From Pseudomonas putida (GTDB taxonomy: Bacteria > Pseudomonadota > Gammaproteobacteria > Pseudomonadales > Pseudomonadaceae), in contig CP047152.1 in assembly GCA_041879295.1 (NCBI GenBank), positions 4,159,501 to 4,223,500 on the forward strand: a stretch of DNA of 64,000 nt. The letters are read 5' to 3'. The notes under the pieces are model-generated. The model saw only the letters and a program-made list of their open reading frames with translations, ran no database searches and was not told where the DNA came from. Of the stretch, positions 26,656 through 35,788 are shown piece after piece. The number at the start of each line of letters is the position of its first letter. Position 1 is the first letter of the stretch. The position numbers and the translations under genes are program-made.

Positions 26656-27743
26656 TGACCCCGCCCCACACCCGCCGCCTGCGCCTGCTTGCCTTAACCC
26701 TCTGCAACCTCATGCCCTGGCTGGCGGCGACCAGCGCGCAGGCCAACTGCAGCTGGGGCGCCGGCAGCGCAACCTACATGACCTTCAAAAACCAGAAGGT
26801 CAGTTTTTCGATCCCGCGCGATGCACCCGTCGGGACGCTCATCGGCGAGGCCAGTCTATACGCTAAAAATGACCAAGGGGCGACCTTGACCTGCTTCTAT
26901 AACGCTGCCACCCCAGTCACTGCCAGGCTGCCCAACAGCGCACCACCGTTCGTCGGCAGCCTGCCCCTCATGGGCAACAAGAACGTGGATGGCATGGTGA
27001 TGCAGACCAACATCAAGGGCGTGGGCGTTGCCATCGATCTTGGCTTCCCCTTCAATGGCAGTGCCGACAACACCTTCACGCCCGACGCAGGCACTGGCAT
27101 CCCCTACACAGGGACCATGACCAAGCCGACCTCGTTTAGCCTGCCACTGGACGCAATCCGCGGCAAGGCCAGCTTCATCAAGATTGGCGATATCGACCCT
27201 GGGCCGCAAGAGGTCGACGTGGAGGTGTTTCATGGTTTCATCCATGACTTAGGCAAAGTCATGGATTACAAGGTCCAGGCCACCATCACCCGCGCGCAGT
27301 GCTCCCTGGCAGGAAACCAGGTGAATCCCGGCCTTGTGAACATGGGGGAATACAGCATCGATGACTTCAAGGGGGTCGGCACGCCCCTAAATTCCGTTCC
27401 ATTCCAGATCACCCTCAACAACTGCGTGGACAGCAGTGCCCCGGGTACCAAGCGTGCGGATATCCATCTGATGCTGGATACCAGCCAAGGCTCAGTCCCC
27501 ATCGACCCCACCGAAGGCGTGTTCAGCATACTCCCGGGATCAGGCAGCGCCGACGGCGTCGGCATCCAGATACTGCACAGCGACAACACTACACCGATGC
27601 CCCTGCAGTCCGAGCAGTTGATCAAGGAACTGGATATTGGCCAAACCGTGCTGCATTTCAATGCCCGCTACGTGCAGACCGAGGCCCGGGTGACACCTGG
27701 CGTGGCCGCTGGCGCGCTGAACTTCACCGTTCACTACCGTTGA
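26655..27743 (+). CDS. Fimbrial tip adhesin/minor subunit
   Basis: 362 residues. Its ATG shares the last A of the usher stop codon, indicating translational coupling. A signal peptide ends near 'TSAQANCSW'. The protein is twice the length of a pilin. An N-terminal domain (about 30-210, with Cys near 32 and 87) is followed by a pilin-like C-terminal domain starting 'ATITRAQCSLAGNQVNPG' and ending in the alternating strand 'LNFTVHYR', as in two-domain tip adhesins of chaperone-usher systems. Receptor specificity cannot be read from the sequence. Confidence 0.85.
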   Translation: MTPPHTRRLRLLALTLCNLMPWLAATSAQANCSWGAGSATYMTFKNQKVSFSIPRDAPVGTLIGEASLYAKNDQGATLTCFYNAATPVTARLPNSAPPFVGSLPLMGNKNVDGMVMQTNIKGVGVAIDLGFPFNGSADNTFTPDAGTGIPYTGTMTKPTSFSLPLDAIRGKASFIKIGDIDPGPQEVDVEVFHGFIHDLGKVMDYKVQATITRAQCSLAGNQVNPGLVNMGEYSIDDFKGVGTPLNSVPFQITLNNCVDSSAPGTKRADIHLMLDTSQGSVPIDPTEGVFSILPGSGSADGVGIQILHSDNTTPMPLQSEQLIKELDIGQTVLHFNARYVQTEARVTPGVAAGALNFTVHYR

Positions 27744-27750
27744 ACAGTGC

Positions 27751-27773
27751 AAGCCCCTGAACAAGGGGCTTTA
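27751..27773 (+). terminator. Terminator of the usher-adhesin unit
   Basis: 8-bp stem (AAGCCCCT / AGGGGCTT) with a 5-nt loop, 8 nt after the adhesin stop codon; the T tract is short. Confidence 0.65.
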
Positions 27774-27805
27774 GCACAGGGTTGTATCGGGGTGAAATCG
27801 AGACG

Positions 27806-27834
27806 AAAAAAAAGGGACCTGAGGTCCCTTTTTT
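27806..27834. terminator. Bidirectional terminator between adhesin gene and tRNA operon
   Basis: Stem AAAGGGACC / GGTCCCTTT with a 3-nt loop and A/T tracts on both sides, so it can work in both directions. It lies just downstream of the last leftward tRNA and closes the tRNA operon. Confidence 0.85.
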
Positions 27835-27844
27835 ATCTTACGTT

Positions 27845-27920
<76 letters not shown>

Positions 27921-28005
27921 ATTGTGAAACTTTACCGCTTTTGGCGTGAAGCGCCTTGACGACCTTCACCACCACTGCACCGCATAGACGCCACAGTATT
28001 TAAAC

Positions 28006-28081
<76 letters not shown>

Positions 28082-28084
28082 ATT

Positions 28085-28160
28085 TGGCGTCCCCTAGGGG
28101 ACTCGAACCCCTGTTACCGCCGTGAAAGGGCGGTGTCCTAGGCCACTAGACGAAGGGGAC
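28085..28160 (-). tRNA. tRNA-Glu(TTC)
   Basis: 76 nt: acceptor GTCCCCT, D-arm CGTCTAGTGGCCTAGGAC, anticodon loop CTTTCAC (anticodon TTC), T-arm GGTTCGAGTC, encoded CCA. Identical by eye to the copy at 28331. Confidence 0.97.
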
Positions 28161-28252
28161 ACACAACACTTTTCAGTGCACCAGAACATGAACCTCACGA
28201 TTCAGCCTGGATTTTCTTTTCCTGCCCCGCCGTTAAGCAGTGCCGGAGAAAC

Positions 28253-28328
<76 letters not shown>

Positions 28329-28330
28329 AT

Positions 28331-28406
28331 TGGCGTCCCCTAGGGGACTCGAACCCCTGTTACCGCCGTGAAAGGGCGGTGTCCTAGGCCACTAGACGAA
28401 GGGGAC
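28331..28406 (-). tRNA. tRNA-Glu(TTC), first gene of the tRNA operon
   Basis: Same sequence as the tRNA-Glu at 28085. It is the promoter-proximal gene; the transcript would read Glu-Gly-Glu-Gly-Gly. Confidence 0.97.
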
Positions 28407-28480
28407 ACGCTGCTGGCATTACTGCCTGCTTTCACTCCCTGCTGCGTTTCGCTGTGTGCTTTACGCTGCAAGTGGCGCGC

Positions 28481-28509
28481 ATTCTATGGATGGTTCGGGA
28501 AGGCGTCAA
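28481..28509 (-). promoter_or_regulatory. Sigma70 promoter of the tRNA operon
   Basis: On the minus strand, TTGACG (28509-28504) is followed after exactly 17 nt by TAGAAT (28486-28481), and then a GC-rich run typical of stable-RNA discriminators (GCGCGCC). The predicted start is about 70 nt before the first tRNA. Apart from this promoter and a REP hairpin, the gap 28407-28738 holds nothing I recognise. Confidence 0.85.
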
Positions 28510-28674
28510 CCCCTTTGTAGAAATTTATTTAAATCAATGACTTCCGGGTACACCCAGCGCTGTTTTGGCAAGCCTGCCGGGGTTTGGCGTTGATTTTCTG
28601 GCGTCAAGTCAGCATTAATGTGCCAGCATCCAGTCATGGCACAGTTTGCCGATAGAAAAAGAGAATGGCTGTCA

Positions 28675-28703
28675 GGGCCTCTCGCGAGCAAGCTCGCTCC
28701 TAC
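28675..28703. repeat. REP hairpin (GCGAGCAAGCTCGC type)
   Basis: Single palindrome CGCGAGCAAGCTCGC followed by TCCTACA. Its sequence is the same as the core of the long palindromic elements at 35861 and 43306. It sits just upstream of the gene at 28739 and produces a spurious open extension of that frame. Confidence 0.8.
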
Positions 28704-28738
28704 ACTCAATATGCAAACCTATTCATGAGGCATTAACG

Positions 28739-29506
28739 GTGACACCACTTCTGATCACCCTGCTCATCGTGGCGGGCATCGCGTTGCTGATCGTGATCGG
28801 CTACCTCAACAATGTGGTCGAGAATGGCAAGCTTGAGCGCGCCCGGACGAAGATCGAGCTCGCCGACCGCCTGCGTCGCTGTGGCGAAATCACCGAGACG
28901 TTCCCCGGCCAGTTCATGACCCCGGCTCTCAAATTGCTGCTGACCCGCCTGGAGCTGAACCTCAACCAGCGCCTGCTGGCGGTGGACAAGCACAATGCCG
29001 AATTCAAGGCGCGCATCGCCGAACTGGAAGGGCTGATTGCCCTGGGCGACAAGCTCCCGGTCTGCAACCCTCCTAACCCGATCCACACCGAGATCAAGGC
29101 CAAGGACGTACGCTTCTTGCTGGAGGCGCTGCACAATCAGGTGACCCGCGCAGCCCAGGAAGGCTTCTTGCCAACGACCGAGGCCAAGCACTGGGTCAAG
29201 GAGATCCGCCATATTCTGGTGTTGTTGCATATCGAGTTCTTCAACAACCTGGGCCAGCAGGCTTTGCAGAAAGGCCAGCCCGGCCAGGCGCGCCTGGCCT
29301 TCGAGCGCGGCGTGCAGTATTTGCGCAAGCAGCCGGAGCCGAAGGTGTATGAAGAGCAGCTGACGTATCTTGAGAAACTGTTGGCCCGGGCCAATGCCCA
29401 GGTAATGGACCGCATGGCACCGGCGGAGGACGAGCACAACGAATTGACTGATGGGCTCAAGACCGATGAGGAAGAGACCTGGAAGAAGAAGGTGATCTAC
29501 GACTGA
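28739..29506 (+). CDS. Conserved membrane-anchored hypothetical protein
   Basis: 255 residues. GTG start at 28739 with GAGG 8 nt upstream; the earlier ATG at 28646 would run through a REP hairpin and is rejected. The N-terminus 'TPLLITLLIVAGIALLIVIGYL' is one membrane helix, followed by a cytoplasmic, highly helical domain with coiled-coil character ('LERARTKIELADRLRRCGE', 'KARIAELEGLIALGDKLPV'). Near residues 185-215 'LGQQALQKGQPGQARLAFERGVQYL' looks like one tetratricopeptide-type helical pair. The end is acidic. I do not know its function. It may act as a membrane-tethered scaffold, which is only an inference from the architecture. Confidence 0.85.
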   Translation: MTPLLITLLIVAGIALLIVIGYLNNVVENGKLERARTKIELADRLRRCGEITETFPGQFMTPALKLLLTRLELNLNQRLLAVDKHNAEFKARIAELEGLIALGDKLPVCNPPNPIHTEIKAKDVRFLLEALHNQVTRAAQEGFLPTTEAKHWVKEIRHILVLLHIEFFNNLGQQALQKGQPGQARLAFERGVQYLRKQPEPKVYEEQLTYLEKLLARANAQVMDRMAPAEDEHNELTDGLKTDEEETWKKKVIYD

Positions 29507-29522
29507 TTGGTTAACCTGTACC

Positions 29523-29566
29523 GACCTCTTCGCGGGTAAACCCGCTCCTACAAGCGAAGAGGCCGG
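29523..29566. repeat. REP hairpin between convergent genes
   Basis: Palindrome TTCGCGGGTAAACCCGC with CTCCTACA, followed by a complement of its left flank (GCGAAGAGGCC). It lies between two convergent stop codons, a common REP location, and may help terminate both. Confidence 0.8.
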
Positions 29567-29581
29567 CACAGGCAACATCGA

Positions 29582-30064
29582 TCAGCAGTCAGTCAACGCC
29601 AGAAAGATCGCCGCCAACCGCTCCAGCCCCACCTGGTCCGCCTCGCTGAACCGCCCGACCGTCGGGCTGTCCAGGTCCAGCACGCCAATCAACCTGCCGT
29701 CCTTCACCAACGGGATCACCAGCTCGCTGTTGGAGGCACTGTCACAGGCAATGTGGCCCGGGAATGCATGTACATCCTCGACCCGCTGGGTTTGCCGCGT
29801 TGCCGCCGCGGCCCCGCACACACCTTTACTGAACGGAATGCGCACACACGCCACCTGGCCCTGGAACGGGCCCAGCACCAGCTCTTCGTTGCGGTTGAGG
29901 TAGAACCCCGCCCAGTTCAGGTCGTCCACCTGGTTATACAGAAACGCCGAAAACTGCGCGGCGTTGGCGATGAAGTCACGCTCGTCGGCGAACAGCGCCT
30001 GCACTTGCGCCGCCAGCAGGTTGTAGCCGTCGAGGCCGGCGCCACTGGCATTGAGGTCGATCAT
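29582..30064 (-). CDS. msrC: Free methionine-(R)-sulfoxide reductase (GAF domain)
   Basis: 160 residues, a single GAF domain covering nearly the whole protein. The three cysteines characteristic of fRMsr are present ('VACVRIP', 'KGVCGAAAA', 'HIACDSASNSE'), with the 'NWAGFYL' and 'LIGVLDLDSP' signatures. It reduces free methionine-R-sulfoxide in the cytoplasm using thioredoxin. The ATG directly follows the stop codon of the upstream ATPase gene (TAAATG), so the two are one operon. It belongs to a local cluster of oxidative damage repair genes together with MsrB and glutathione peroxidase at 33.5-34.4 kb. Confidence 0.93.
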   Translation of the reverse strand: MIDLNASGAGLDGYNLLAAQVQALFADERDFIANAAQFSAFLYNQVDDLNWAGFYLNRNEELVLGPFQGQVACVRIPFSKGVCGAAAATRQTQRVEDVHAFPGHIACDSASNSELVIPLVKDGRLIGVLDLDSPTVGRFSEADQVGLERLAAIFLALTDC

Positions 30065-30952
30065 TTATTTTTGCTCCAGCAATTGCAGCCCGACCCAGTA
30101 GCGGGCGAACTGATAGGCACAACGGCCATTACGGTTGCCGCGGCCGGTGGCCCAGCGCACGGCGAGGATGTCGAGTTCTTCGGTGCGCTGCCACACAAGG
30201 CCCGCAGGTTGTGCCAACTGGCCAATCCAGTGCTCCACAACATTCAGGAAATGGTCCTGGGTGAACGGGTAGAACGACAGCCACAGGCCAAAACGGTCAG
30301 ACAGGGCAATCTTGTCCTCCACTGCTTCACTGGGGTGCAGTTCGCCGTCGACACGCTTCCAGTTCTCGTTGTCGCTTTCCTTCTCGGGCACCAGGTGGCG
30401 GCGGTTGGAGGTGGCGTACAGCAGCACATTGTCCGGGGCTTGCTCCAGCGAGCCGTCGAGCACGCTCTTGAGCACCCGGTAGTCGCCCTCCCCGGCTTCG
30501 AACGACAGGTCGTCGCAGAACAGGATGAAGCGTTGCGGCAGCTTCTGCAGTTGCTCGACCACCCGTGGCAGGTCGGCCAGGTGGTCACGTTCGATTTCGA
30601 TCAGGCGCAGGCCGGCGCTGGCGTGCTCAGCCAGCAAGGCACGTACCAGCGACGACTTGCCGGTACCGCGCGAGCCCCACAGCAGCGCGTGGTTGGCCGG
30701 CAGGCCGTTGATGAACTGGTGGGTGTTGCGGCCCAGCTGGTCGCGCTGTTTGTCGACGCCGATCAGGTCGGTCAGGCGAATGTCCAGGCTGACGTCCAGC
30801 GGCAGCAGGTAGCCGCTGCGGCCATCACGCTGCCAGCGCGCGGCCAGTGTGGTGCCCCAGTCGATGTGCGGGCGTTGTGCCGGCAACAGGGGTTCAAGGC
30901 GCGCCAGTACCGATTCGGCGCGGTCCAGAAAAGCGATCAAGCGAGCGTCCAT
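30065..30952 (-). CDS. DUF815-type AAA family ATPase
   Basis: 295 residues from MDARLIAFLD, with GGAGT 5 nt upstream. It carries a Walker A 'WGSRGTGKSSLV' near residue 95-105, a Walker B-like 'RFILFCDDLSFE', a sensor 'NVLLYATSNRRHLVP' and an arginine-containing 'DRFGLWLSFYP'. These are features of the DUF815/YifB-like small AAA+ group of unknown substrate. It is co-transcribed with the free Met-sulfoxide reductase downstream. A role in protein remodelling is possible but not shown. Confidence 0.88.
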   Translation of the reverse strand: MDARLIAFLDRAESVLARLEPLLPAQRPHIDWGTTLAARWQRDGRSGYLLPLDVSLDIRLTDLIGVDKQRDQLGRNTHQFINGLPANHALLWGSRGTGKSSLVRALLAEHASAGLRLIEIERDHLADLPRVVEQLQKLPQRFILFCDDLSFEAGEGDYRVLKSVLDGSLEQAPDNVLLYATSNRRHLVPEKESDNENWKRVDGELHPSEAVEDKIALSDRFGLWLSFYPFTQDHFLNVVEHWIGQLAQPAGLVWQRTEELDILAVRWATGRGNRNGRCAYQFARYWVGLQLLEQK

Positions 30953-30979
30953 GACGACTCCTAACAATCTCAGTTTTGT

Positions 30980-31098
30980 GGGGGCCGCTGCGCGCCCCTT
31001 CGCGGGCTTGCCCGCTCCCACAGGGCTTGCCTTCAGCCTGGGGCTAAGCTGTACCTGTGGGAGCGGACAAGCCCGCGAAGGGGCGCCAAGCGGCCCCC
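30980..31098. repeat. Large REP doublet inside a divergent promoter region
   Basis: Two REP units in inverted orientation form a near-palindrome with arms of about 45 nt: GGGGGCCGCT and CGCGGGCTTGCCCGC on the left, with the complements on the right ending AGCGGCCCCC. It occupies about half of the 246-nt space between the divergent ATPase and sensor kinase genes. Confidence 0.88.
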
Positions 31099-31198
31099 GC
31101 CTGGCGATCAACTGAAATGAACAGACAGACCCACCAGCAGCCGGGGCTATTCGGCTATGCTTGCGCAGCGCAAGGAACGGGAAACCGGCTCGGGACTC

Positions 31199-33514
31199 AT
31201 GGATATCAAGTTCACCAATCGCCTGTCATACAAGCAAGCCCGGTTGACAGTCCTGGTCGGCTTCATCCTGGGAACATTGCTCAGTCTCATCCAGATCGGC
31301 ATCGATTATGCCAGCGAAGACGCGTCCATCAACCGTGAAGTGAACGCGCTGCTGCAAATCAGCCACAACCCGGCCTCGCGCATCGCTTACAACATCGACT
31401 CGGAACTGGCGCTGGAGCTGACACGCGGCCTGCTGCAGTCGCCGGCCGTCATCCGCGCACGGCTGATCGACAACAACGAAACGGTACTGGCCGATGTCGA
31501 GCGGCCCAAGCTGCAAGACCGCTACCGGCCACTCAGCGACTTCCTGTTCGGCGAGCAGCGGCAGTTCAAGGAGCGCCTGTACCTGACCCACATGCCAGAG
31601 CAATACCTGGGCACCCTGTATCTGGACATCGACACCTTCGCCTTCGGCAGCCGCTTTCTCGACCGTGCCGGCATTACCCTGCTCAATGGTTTCGCCCGCA
31701 GCCTGGTGCTCACCGGCATCTTGCTGGCGCTGTTCTACATGATGCTGACCAAGCCGCTGGTGACGGTGATCGGCGCACTCAGCGGCCGCGACCCGCGCAA
31801 CCCCCGGCAAACGCGCCTGGAATGCCCCCACGGACACGAGCATGACGAAATCGGCGTGCTGGTGAAGGTCGCCAACCAGCAGTTCGTCAGCATGGCCACC
31901 GAGATTGAACAGCGGCGCACCGCGGAAAACCGCCTGACCCAGTACCTGAACGAGCTGGAAGACATTGTGTCGGCACGCACCAACGAGCTCAAGGCCAGCA
32001 ACAGCAGCCTGAGCCTGTCCAACCAGGAGCTGGAACAAGCCCGCAGCCGAGCGCTGGACATGGCCCAGGCACGCGCCGCCTTCCTGGCCAACATGAGCCA
32101 CGAAATCCGCACCCCGCTCAACGGCATGCTCGGCATGATCGCCCTGGCACTGGACAACCCGCTGCCCAGCGAGCAACGCCAGCAACTGGCTATCGCCCAT
32201 GACTCGGGCAAGGTGCTGGTAGAGCTGCTGAACGATATTCTCGACTTGTCCAAGTTCGATGCCGGCCAACTGGAACTGGAACGCATTGCGTTCGACATGG
32301 GCTCAATGGTGGAAGACACCGCCAACCTGCTGTCGCAGAACACCGCGCAAAGCGTGGAGCTGACCTGCCTGATCGCCAGCGACTTCCCCAGCAGCGTGCT
32401 TGGCGACCCCACGCGTGTGCGGCAGATCGTCAGCAACCTGCTGTCCAACGCGCTGAAGTTCACCCGCTTCGGCCGCGTCGATGTGCGCTTGGCGGCCATT
32501 GTCGGCGGTGTGCGTCTGGAGGTACGGGATACCGGCATCGGCATCCCCGAAGACGCCCAGGCGCGCATCTTCCAGCCTTTCACCCAGGCCGGTGCCGGCA
32601 TCACCCGCCAGTACGGTGGCACCGGCCTGGGCCTGGCGCTGACGCGCAACCTGTGCAAGGCCATGCAGGGCCACCTGCACATTCGCTCCGAGCCGGGCTT
32701 TGGCAGTTGTTTTACCGCCGAGTTGCCGTTGACCGTGCACACCGAAGCCATCCCGCCAGCGCCCTTGCATGGCCGCGTGGCAGCATTGAGTGCAGCCGGC
32801 AGCGGGCTCAGTGAACTGTTGCAGCACTTGCTTCCCGCCTGGGGCCTGACCTACCAGCGCCATGACAGATGCGCCACGCTGGATGCCGAAGCGATCGACC
32901 TGTTGATCACCGACGACGTCGAGCACCTGTTCGAGCTGCGCCCGGCATTGAAAACCCCGATTCTGCTGGTAACTGCCTACGGCAACTTCCTGCCCAACGA
33001 GCAGTCCTTGGCTTTGGCCCCGCTGCACCAGCTAGCCCGGCCATTGGCACGCAACGCCTTGTACCAGACCCTGCGCCGCACCTTGCAAGGCCATGAGCCC
33101 GAACACCCGCTGGCCATCCCGGCCATTACCCAGGAGCAAGGCCGTGCGAGGATTCTGCTGGTAGAGGACAACCCGGTGAACCAGCTGGTGGCCAAGGGCA
33201 TGCTGGCCAAGCTCGGCTGCCAGGTGCAACTGGCCACCCAGGGCGCGGAGGCCCTTGAGCTGCTGGCGCGTGAGGAATTCGACCTGGTGCTGATGGACTG
33301 CAACATGCCGGTGATGGACGGCTACGAGGCCAGCCGGCGCATCCGCCAAAGCGGCCGCTGGCCCGAGTTGCCGATCGTTGCCCTCACCGCCAACGCCATG
33401 CCCGAAGAGCGCGAACGCTGCCGGGCGGCGGGCATGAACGACTACCTGGCCAAGCCATTCCGCCGCGAAGAGCTACTGGCCTTGGTCGACCATTGGGTGC
33501 CCTTCAGCGGCTGA
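31199..33514 (+). CDS. Hybrid sensor histidine kinase/response regulator
   Basis: 771 residues from the ATG of MDIKFTNRLSYKQARL. One membrane helix lies at about 12-32, a periplasmic sensing region at 33-160 and a second helix at 160-182. A HAMP-type linker and coiled coil (to 290) follow, then HisKA with the H-box 'FLANMSHEIRTPLNG' (His301), the ATPase with 'NLLSNALKFT', 'DTGIGIP' and 'GGTGLGLAL', a degenerate receiver-like region (535-630), and a C-terminal receiver with Asp700 in 'LVLMDCNMPVMDG' and Lys in 'LAKPF'. It should autophosphorylate and pass phosphate through its own receiver to an unknown partner; there is no Hpt domain. The 3' end overlaps the convergent peroxidase gene by 11 nt. 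Confidence 0.93.
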   Translation: MDIKFTNRLSYKQARLTVLVGFILGTLLSLIQIGIDYASEDASINREVNALLQISHNPASRIAYNIDSELALELTRGLLQSPAVIRARLIDNNETVLADVERPKLQDRYRPLSDFLFGEQRQFKERLYLTHMPEQYLGTLYLDIDTFAFGSRFLDRAGITLLNGFARSLVLTGILLALFYMMLTKPLVTVIGALSGRDPRNPRQTRLECPHGHEHDEIGVLVKVANQQFVSMATEIEQRRTAENRLTQYLNELEDIVSARTNELKASNSSLSLSNQELEQARSRALDMAQARAAFLANMSHEIRTPLNGMLGMIALALDNPLPSEQRQQLAIAHDSGKVLVELLNDILDLSKFDAGQLELERIAFDMGSMVEDTANLLSQNTAQSVELTCLIASDFPSSVLGDPTRVRQIVSNLLSNALKFTRFGRVDVRLAAIVGGVRLEVRDTGIGIPEDAQARIFQPFTQAGAGITRQYGGTGLGLALTRNLCKAMQGHLHIRSEPGFGSCFTAELPLTVHTEAIPPAPLHGRVAALSAAGSGLSELLQHLLPAWGLTYQRHDRCATLDAEAIDLLITDDVEHLFELRPALKTPILLVTAYGNFLPNEQSLALAPLHQLARPLARNALYQTLRRTLQGHEPEHPLAIPAITQEQGRARILLVEDNPVNQLVAKGMLAKLGCQVQLATQGAEALELLAREEFDLVLMDCNMPVMDGYEASRRIRQSGRWPELPIVALTANAMPEERERCRAAGMNDYLAKPFRREELLALVDHWVPFSG

Positions 33515-33992
33515 GCAAACGCTCGATGTCCGCCTCAAGGGCCTGTGGCTTGGTGGTGGGGGCATAGCGCTTGACCTGGCCACTGGCCGGGTCGACCAGA
33601 AACTTGGTGAAGTTCCACTTGATCTTCTGGCTACCCAGAATGCCCGGGCCGCGCCGCTTGAGCTCAACGAACAGAGGGTGAGCGCCCGGGCCGTTGACCT
33701 CGACCTTGCGAAACAGCGGGAAAGTCACGCCGAAATTACGCTCGCAGAACTGCGCAATTTCCCGCGCATCGCCAGGTTCCTGCTTGCCGAACTGGTTGCA
33801 CGGAAAGCCCAGTACCACCAGGCCACGGTCACGGTAGGCCTGCCACAGTTGTTCCAGGCCCTTGTACTGCGGGGTAAAACCGCACTGGCTGGCGGTATTG
33901 ACCACCAACAGTACCTTGCCCGGGAAGTCGCCGAGCTTCTTGTGCTCGCCGCCCAGGGTCACGCAGGGGATGTCCAGTATCGATGCAGCCAT
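33504..33992 (-). CDS. Glutathione peroxidase family protein
   Basis: 162 residues, ATG with GGAG 8 nt upstream. The active-site motif 'NTASQCGFTPQY' uses cysteine (Cys37), not selenocysteine. The glutamine/second-cysteine motif 'FPCNQFGKQEPG' and the tryptophan motif 'KWNFTKFLVD' complete the active site. Bacterial enzymes of this type mostly reduce peroxides with thioredoxin. The gene follows msrB by 13 nt in the same direction, forming an oxidative repair operon. Confidence 0.94.
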   Translation of the reverse strand: MAASILDIPCVTLGGEHKKLGDFPGKVLLVVNTASQCGFTPQYKGLEQLWQAYRDRGLVVLGFPCNQFGKQEPGDAREIAQFCERNFGVTFPLFRKVEVNGPGAHPLFVELKRRGPGILGSQKIKWNFTKFLVDPASGQVKRYAPTTKPQALEADIERLLSR

Positions 33993-34005
33993 TGTCGGGC
34001 TCCGG

Positions 34006-34401
34006 TCAGTCGCGCGGGCGCAGGTCGATGCACACCGAGTTGATGCAGTAGCGCAGGCCGGTCGGTGGCGGGCCGTCAGGGAACACATGCCCCAGGTGCG
34101 CGTCGCAACGGGCGCAGGTGACCTCGGTGCGGATCATGCCGTGGGACGTGTCGCGGATCTCGATCATCGCGCTGTCCTCGATCGGGGCGTAGAAGCTTGG
34201 CCAACCGCAGCCAGAGTCGAACTTGGTCTGCGCATCGAACAGCGCCAGGCCGCAGCAGATGCAGTGATAGATACCGTCGCGGCGCTCGCTGTTGTACTTG
34301 CCGCTAAATGGCCGTTCGGTGCCCTTGAGGCGGCATACCTGGTACTGCTCGGGGTCGAGCATCGACCGCCATTCGTCCAGGGTTTTTTCGATCTTTTTCA
34401 T
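34006..34401 (-). CDS. msrB: Peptide methionine (R)-S-oxide reductase MsrB
   Basis: 131 residues. It has two zinc-binding CxxC pairs ('CICC' near 47-50 and 'CARC' near 96-99), the substrate motif '[11 protein letters not shown]' and the catalytic cysteine in 'LRYCINSVC'. It reduces R-methionine sulfoxide in proteins. It is the first gene of an operon with glutathione peroxidase and is divergent from alaA. Confidence 0.96.
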   Translation of the reverse strand: MKKIEKTLDEWRSMLDPEQYQVCRLKGTERPFSGKYNSERRDGIYHCICCGLALFDAQTKFDSGCGWPSFYAPIEDSAMIEIRDTSHGMIRTEVTCARCDAHLGHVFPDGPPPTGLRYCINSVCIDLRPRD

Positions 34402-34568
34402 GTAGAAACCTCGGCAGGCTGAATTTCACCCCACACCGTCTTTTCCGGGGCGCGGGTGGCACGTATATTAGTTGGCTTCGTGTGCCAGGCGTTCAGTCTG
34501 GCACCCGCTTCCTGCCCTTTCAAACCTTTCGGCGGGGCGTAGCGCGTTTTCTCAATCGGGATCCCATC

Positions 34569-35780
34569 ATGCAGTTCAGCAAATCGAACAAGCTCGCCAA
34601 TGTCTGCTACGACATTCGCGGCCCAGTGCTCAAGCACGCCAAACGCCTGGAGGAGGAAGGCCACCGCATCCTCAAGCTGAACATCGGCAACCCGGCGCCG
34701 TTTGGCTTCGAGGCGCCTGATGAAATCCTTCAGGATGTGATCCGCAACCTGCCCACCGCACAGGGCTACAGCGACTCCAAAGGCCTGTTCAGCGCGCGCA
34801 AGGCGGTGATGCAGTACTGCCAGCAGAAAGAAATCGAAGGCGTCACCATCGAGGACATCTACCTGGGTAATGGTGTGTCCGAGCTGATCGTCATGTCGAT
34901 GCAGGCACTGCTCAACAACGGCGACGAAGTTCTGATCCCGGCCCCCGACTACCCGCTGTGGACAGCCGCCGTGAGCCTGGCCGGCGGCAAGCCGGTGCAC
35001 TACCTGTGCGACGAGCAGGCCGACTGGTTCCCCGACCTTGAGGACATCAAGGCGAAGATCACCCCGAACACCAAGGCGCTGGTGATCATCAACCCGAACA
35101 ACCCGACCGGCGCCGTCTATTCCAAAGAGCTGCTGCTGGGCATGCTGGAGCTGGCCCGCCAGCACAACCTGGTGGTGTTCTCAGACGAGATCTACGACAA
35201 GATCCTGTACGATGAAGCTGTGCACATCAGCACCGCCTCGCTGGCCCCGGACCTGCTGTGCCTGACCTTCAACGGCTTGTCCAAGTCGTACCGGGTGGCG
35301 GGCTTCCGCTCTGGCTGGCTGATCATCTCCGGGCCCAAGCACCACGCACACAGCTACATCGAAGGCATCGACATGCTGGCCAACATGCGCCTGTGCGCCA
35401 ACGTGCCGGCCCAGCATGCCATCCAGACCGCGCTGGGCGGATACCAGAGCATCAACGACCTGGTGCTGCCACCGGGGCGCCTGCTGGAGCAGCGCAACCG
35501 CACCTACGAACTGCTCAACGATATCCCCGGGGTCAGCTGCGTGAAGCCGATGGGGGCGCTGTATGCGTTCCCGCGGATCGACCCGAAGGTTTGCCCGATT
35601 CTCAACGACGAGAAGTTCGCCCTTGACCTGCTGCTGTCGGAGAAACTGCTGATCGTACAGGGGACGGCGTTCAACTGGCCGTGGCCGGACCACTTCCGCG
35701 TGGTGACCTTGCCGCGGGTGGATGACCTGGAAGCGGCAATTGGCCGGATCGGCAATTTCCTGAAGGGGTATTCGCAGTAG
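34569..35780 (+). CDS. alaA: Alanine transaminase AlaA-type aminotransferase
   Basis: 403 residues from MQFSKSNKLANVCYDIRGP. It is a fold-type I PLP enzyme with 'LNIGNPAPFGF', 'PNNPTGAVY', the aspartate motif 'VFSDEIYDKILYD' and the PLP lysine in 'NGLSKSYRVAGFRSGW'. The N-terminal sequence is that of AlaA, the main glutamate-pyruvate aminotransferase of E. coli and Pseudomonas. It is monocistronic and divergent from msrB; the shared 167-nt spacer contains its promoter. Confidence 0.92.
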   Translation: MQFSKSNKLANVCYDIRGPVLKHAKRLEEEGHRILKLNIGNPAPFGFEAPDEILQDVIRNLPTAQGYSDSKGLFSARKAVMQYCQQKEIEGVTIEDIYLGNGVSELIVMSMQALLNNGDEVLIPAPDYPLWTAAVSLAGGKPVHYLCDEQADWFPDLEDIKAKITPNTKALVIINPNNPTGAVYSKELLLGMLELARQHNLVVFSDEIYDKILYDEAVHISTASLAPDLLCLTFNGLSKSYRVAGFRSGWLIISGPKHHAHSYIEGIDMLANMRLCANVPAQHAIQTALGGYQSINDLVLPPGRLLEQRNRTYELLNDIPGVSCVKPMGALYAFPRIDPKVCPILNDEKFALDLLLSEKLLIVQGTAFNWPWPDHFRVVTLPRVDDLEAAIGRIGNFLKGYSQ

Positions 35781-35788
35781 GGTTCGAT

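Noticed and set aside
28646..28738. Upstream ATG giving the membrane-anchored protein 31 more residues
   Set aside because: The extension is translated through a REP hairpin and lacks a ribosome site; GTG 28739 has GAGG at good spacing and starts directly before the membrane helix.
29753..30964. Plus-strand frame of 403 codons across the Met-sulfoxide reductase and ATPase genes
   Set aside because: It spans two genes with full active-site motifs on the minus strand and would cross their junction; a composition artefact.
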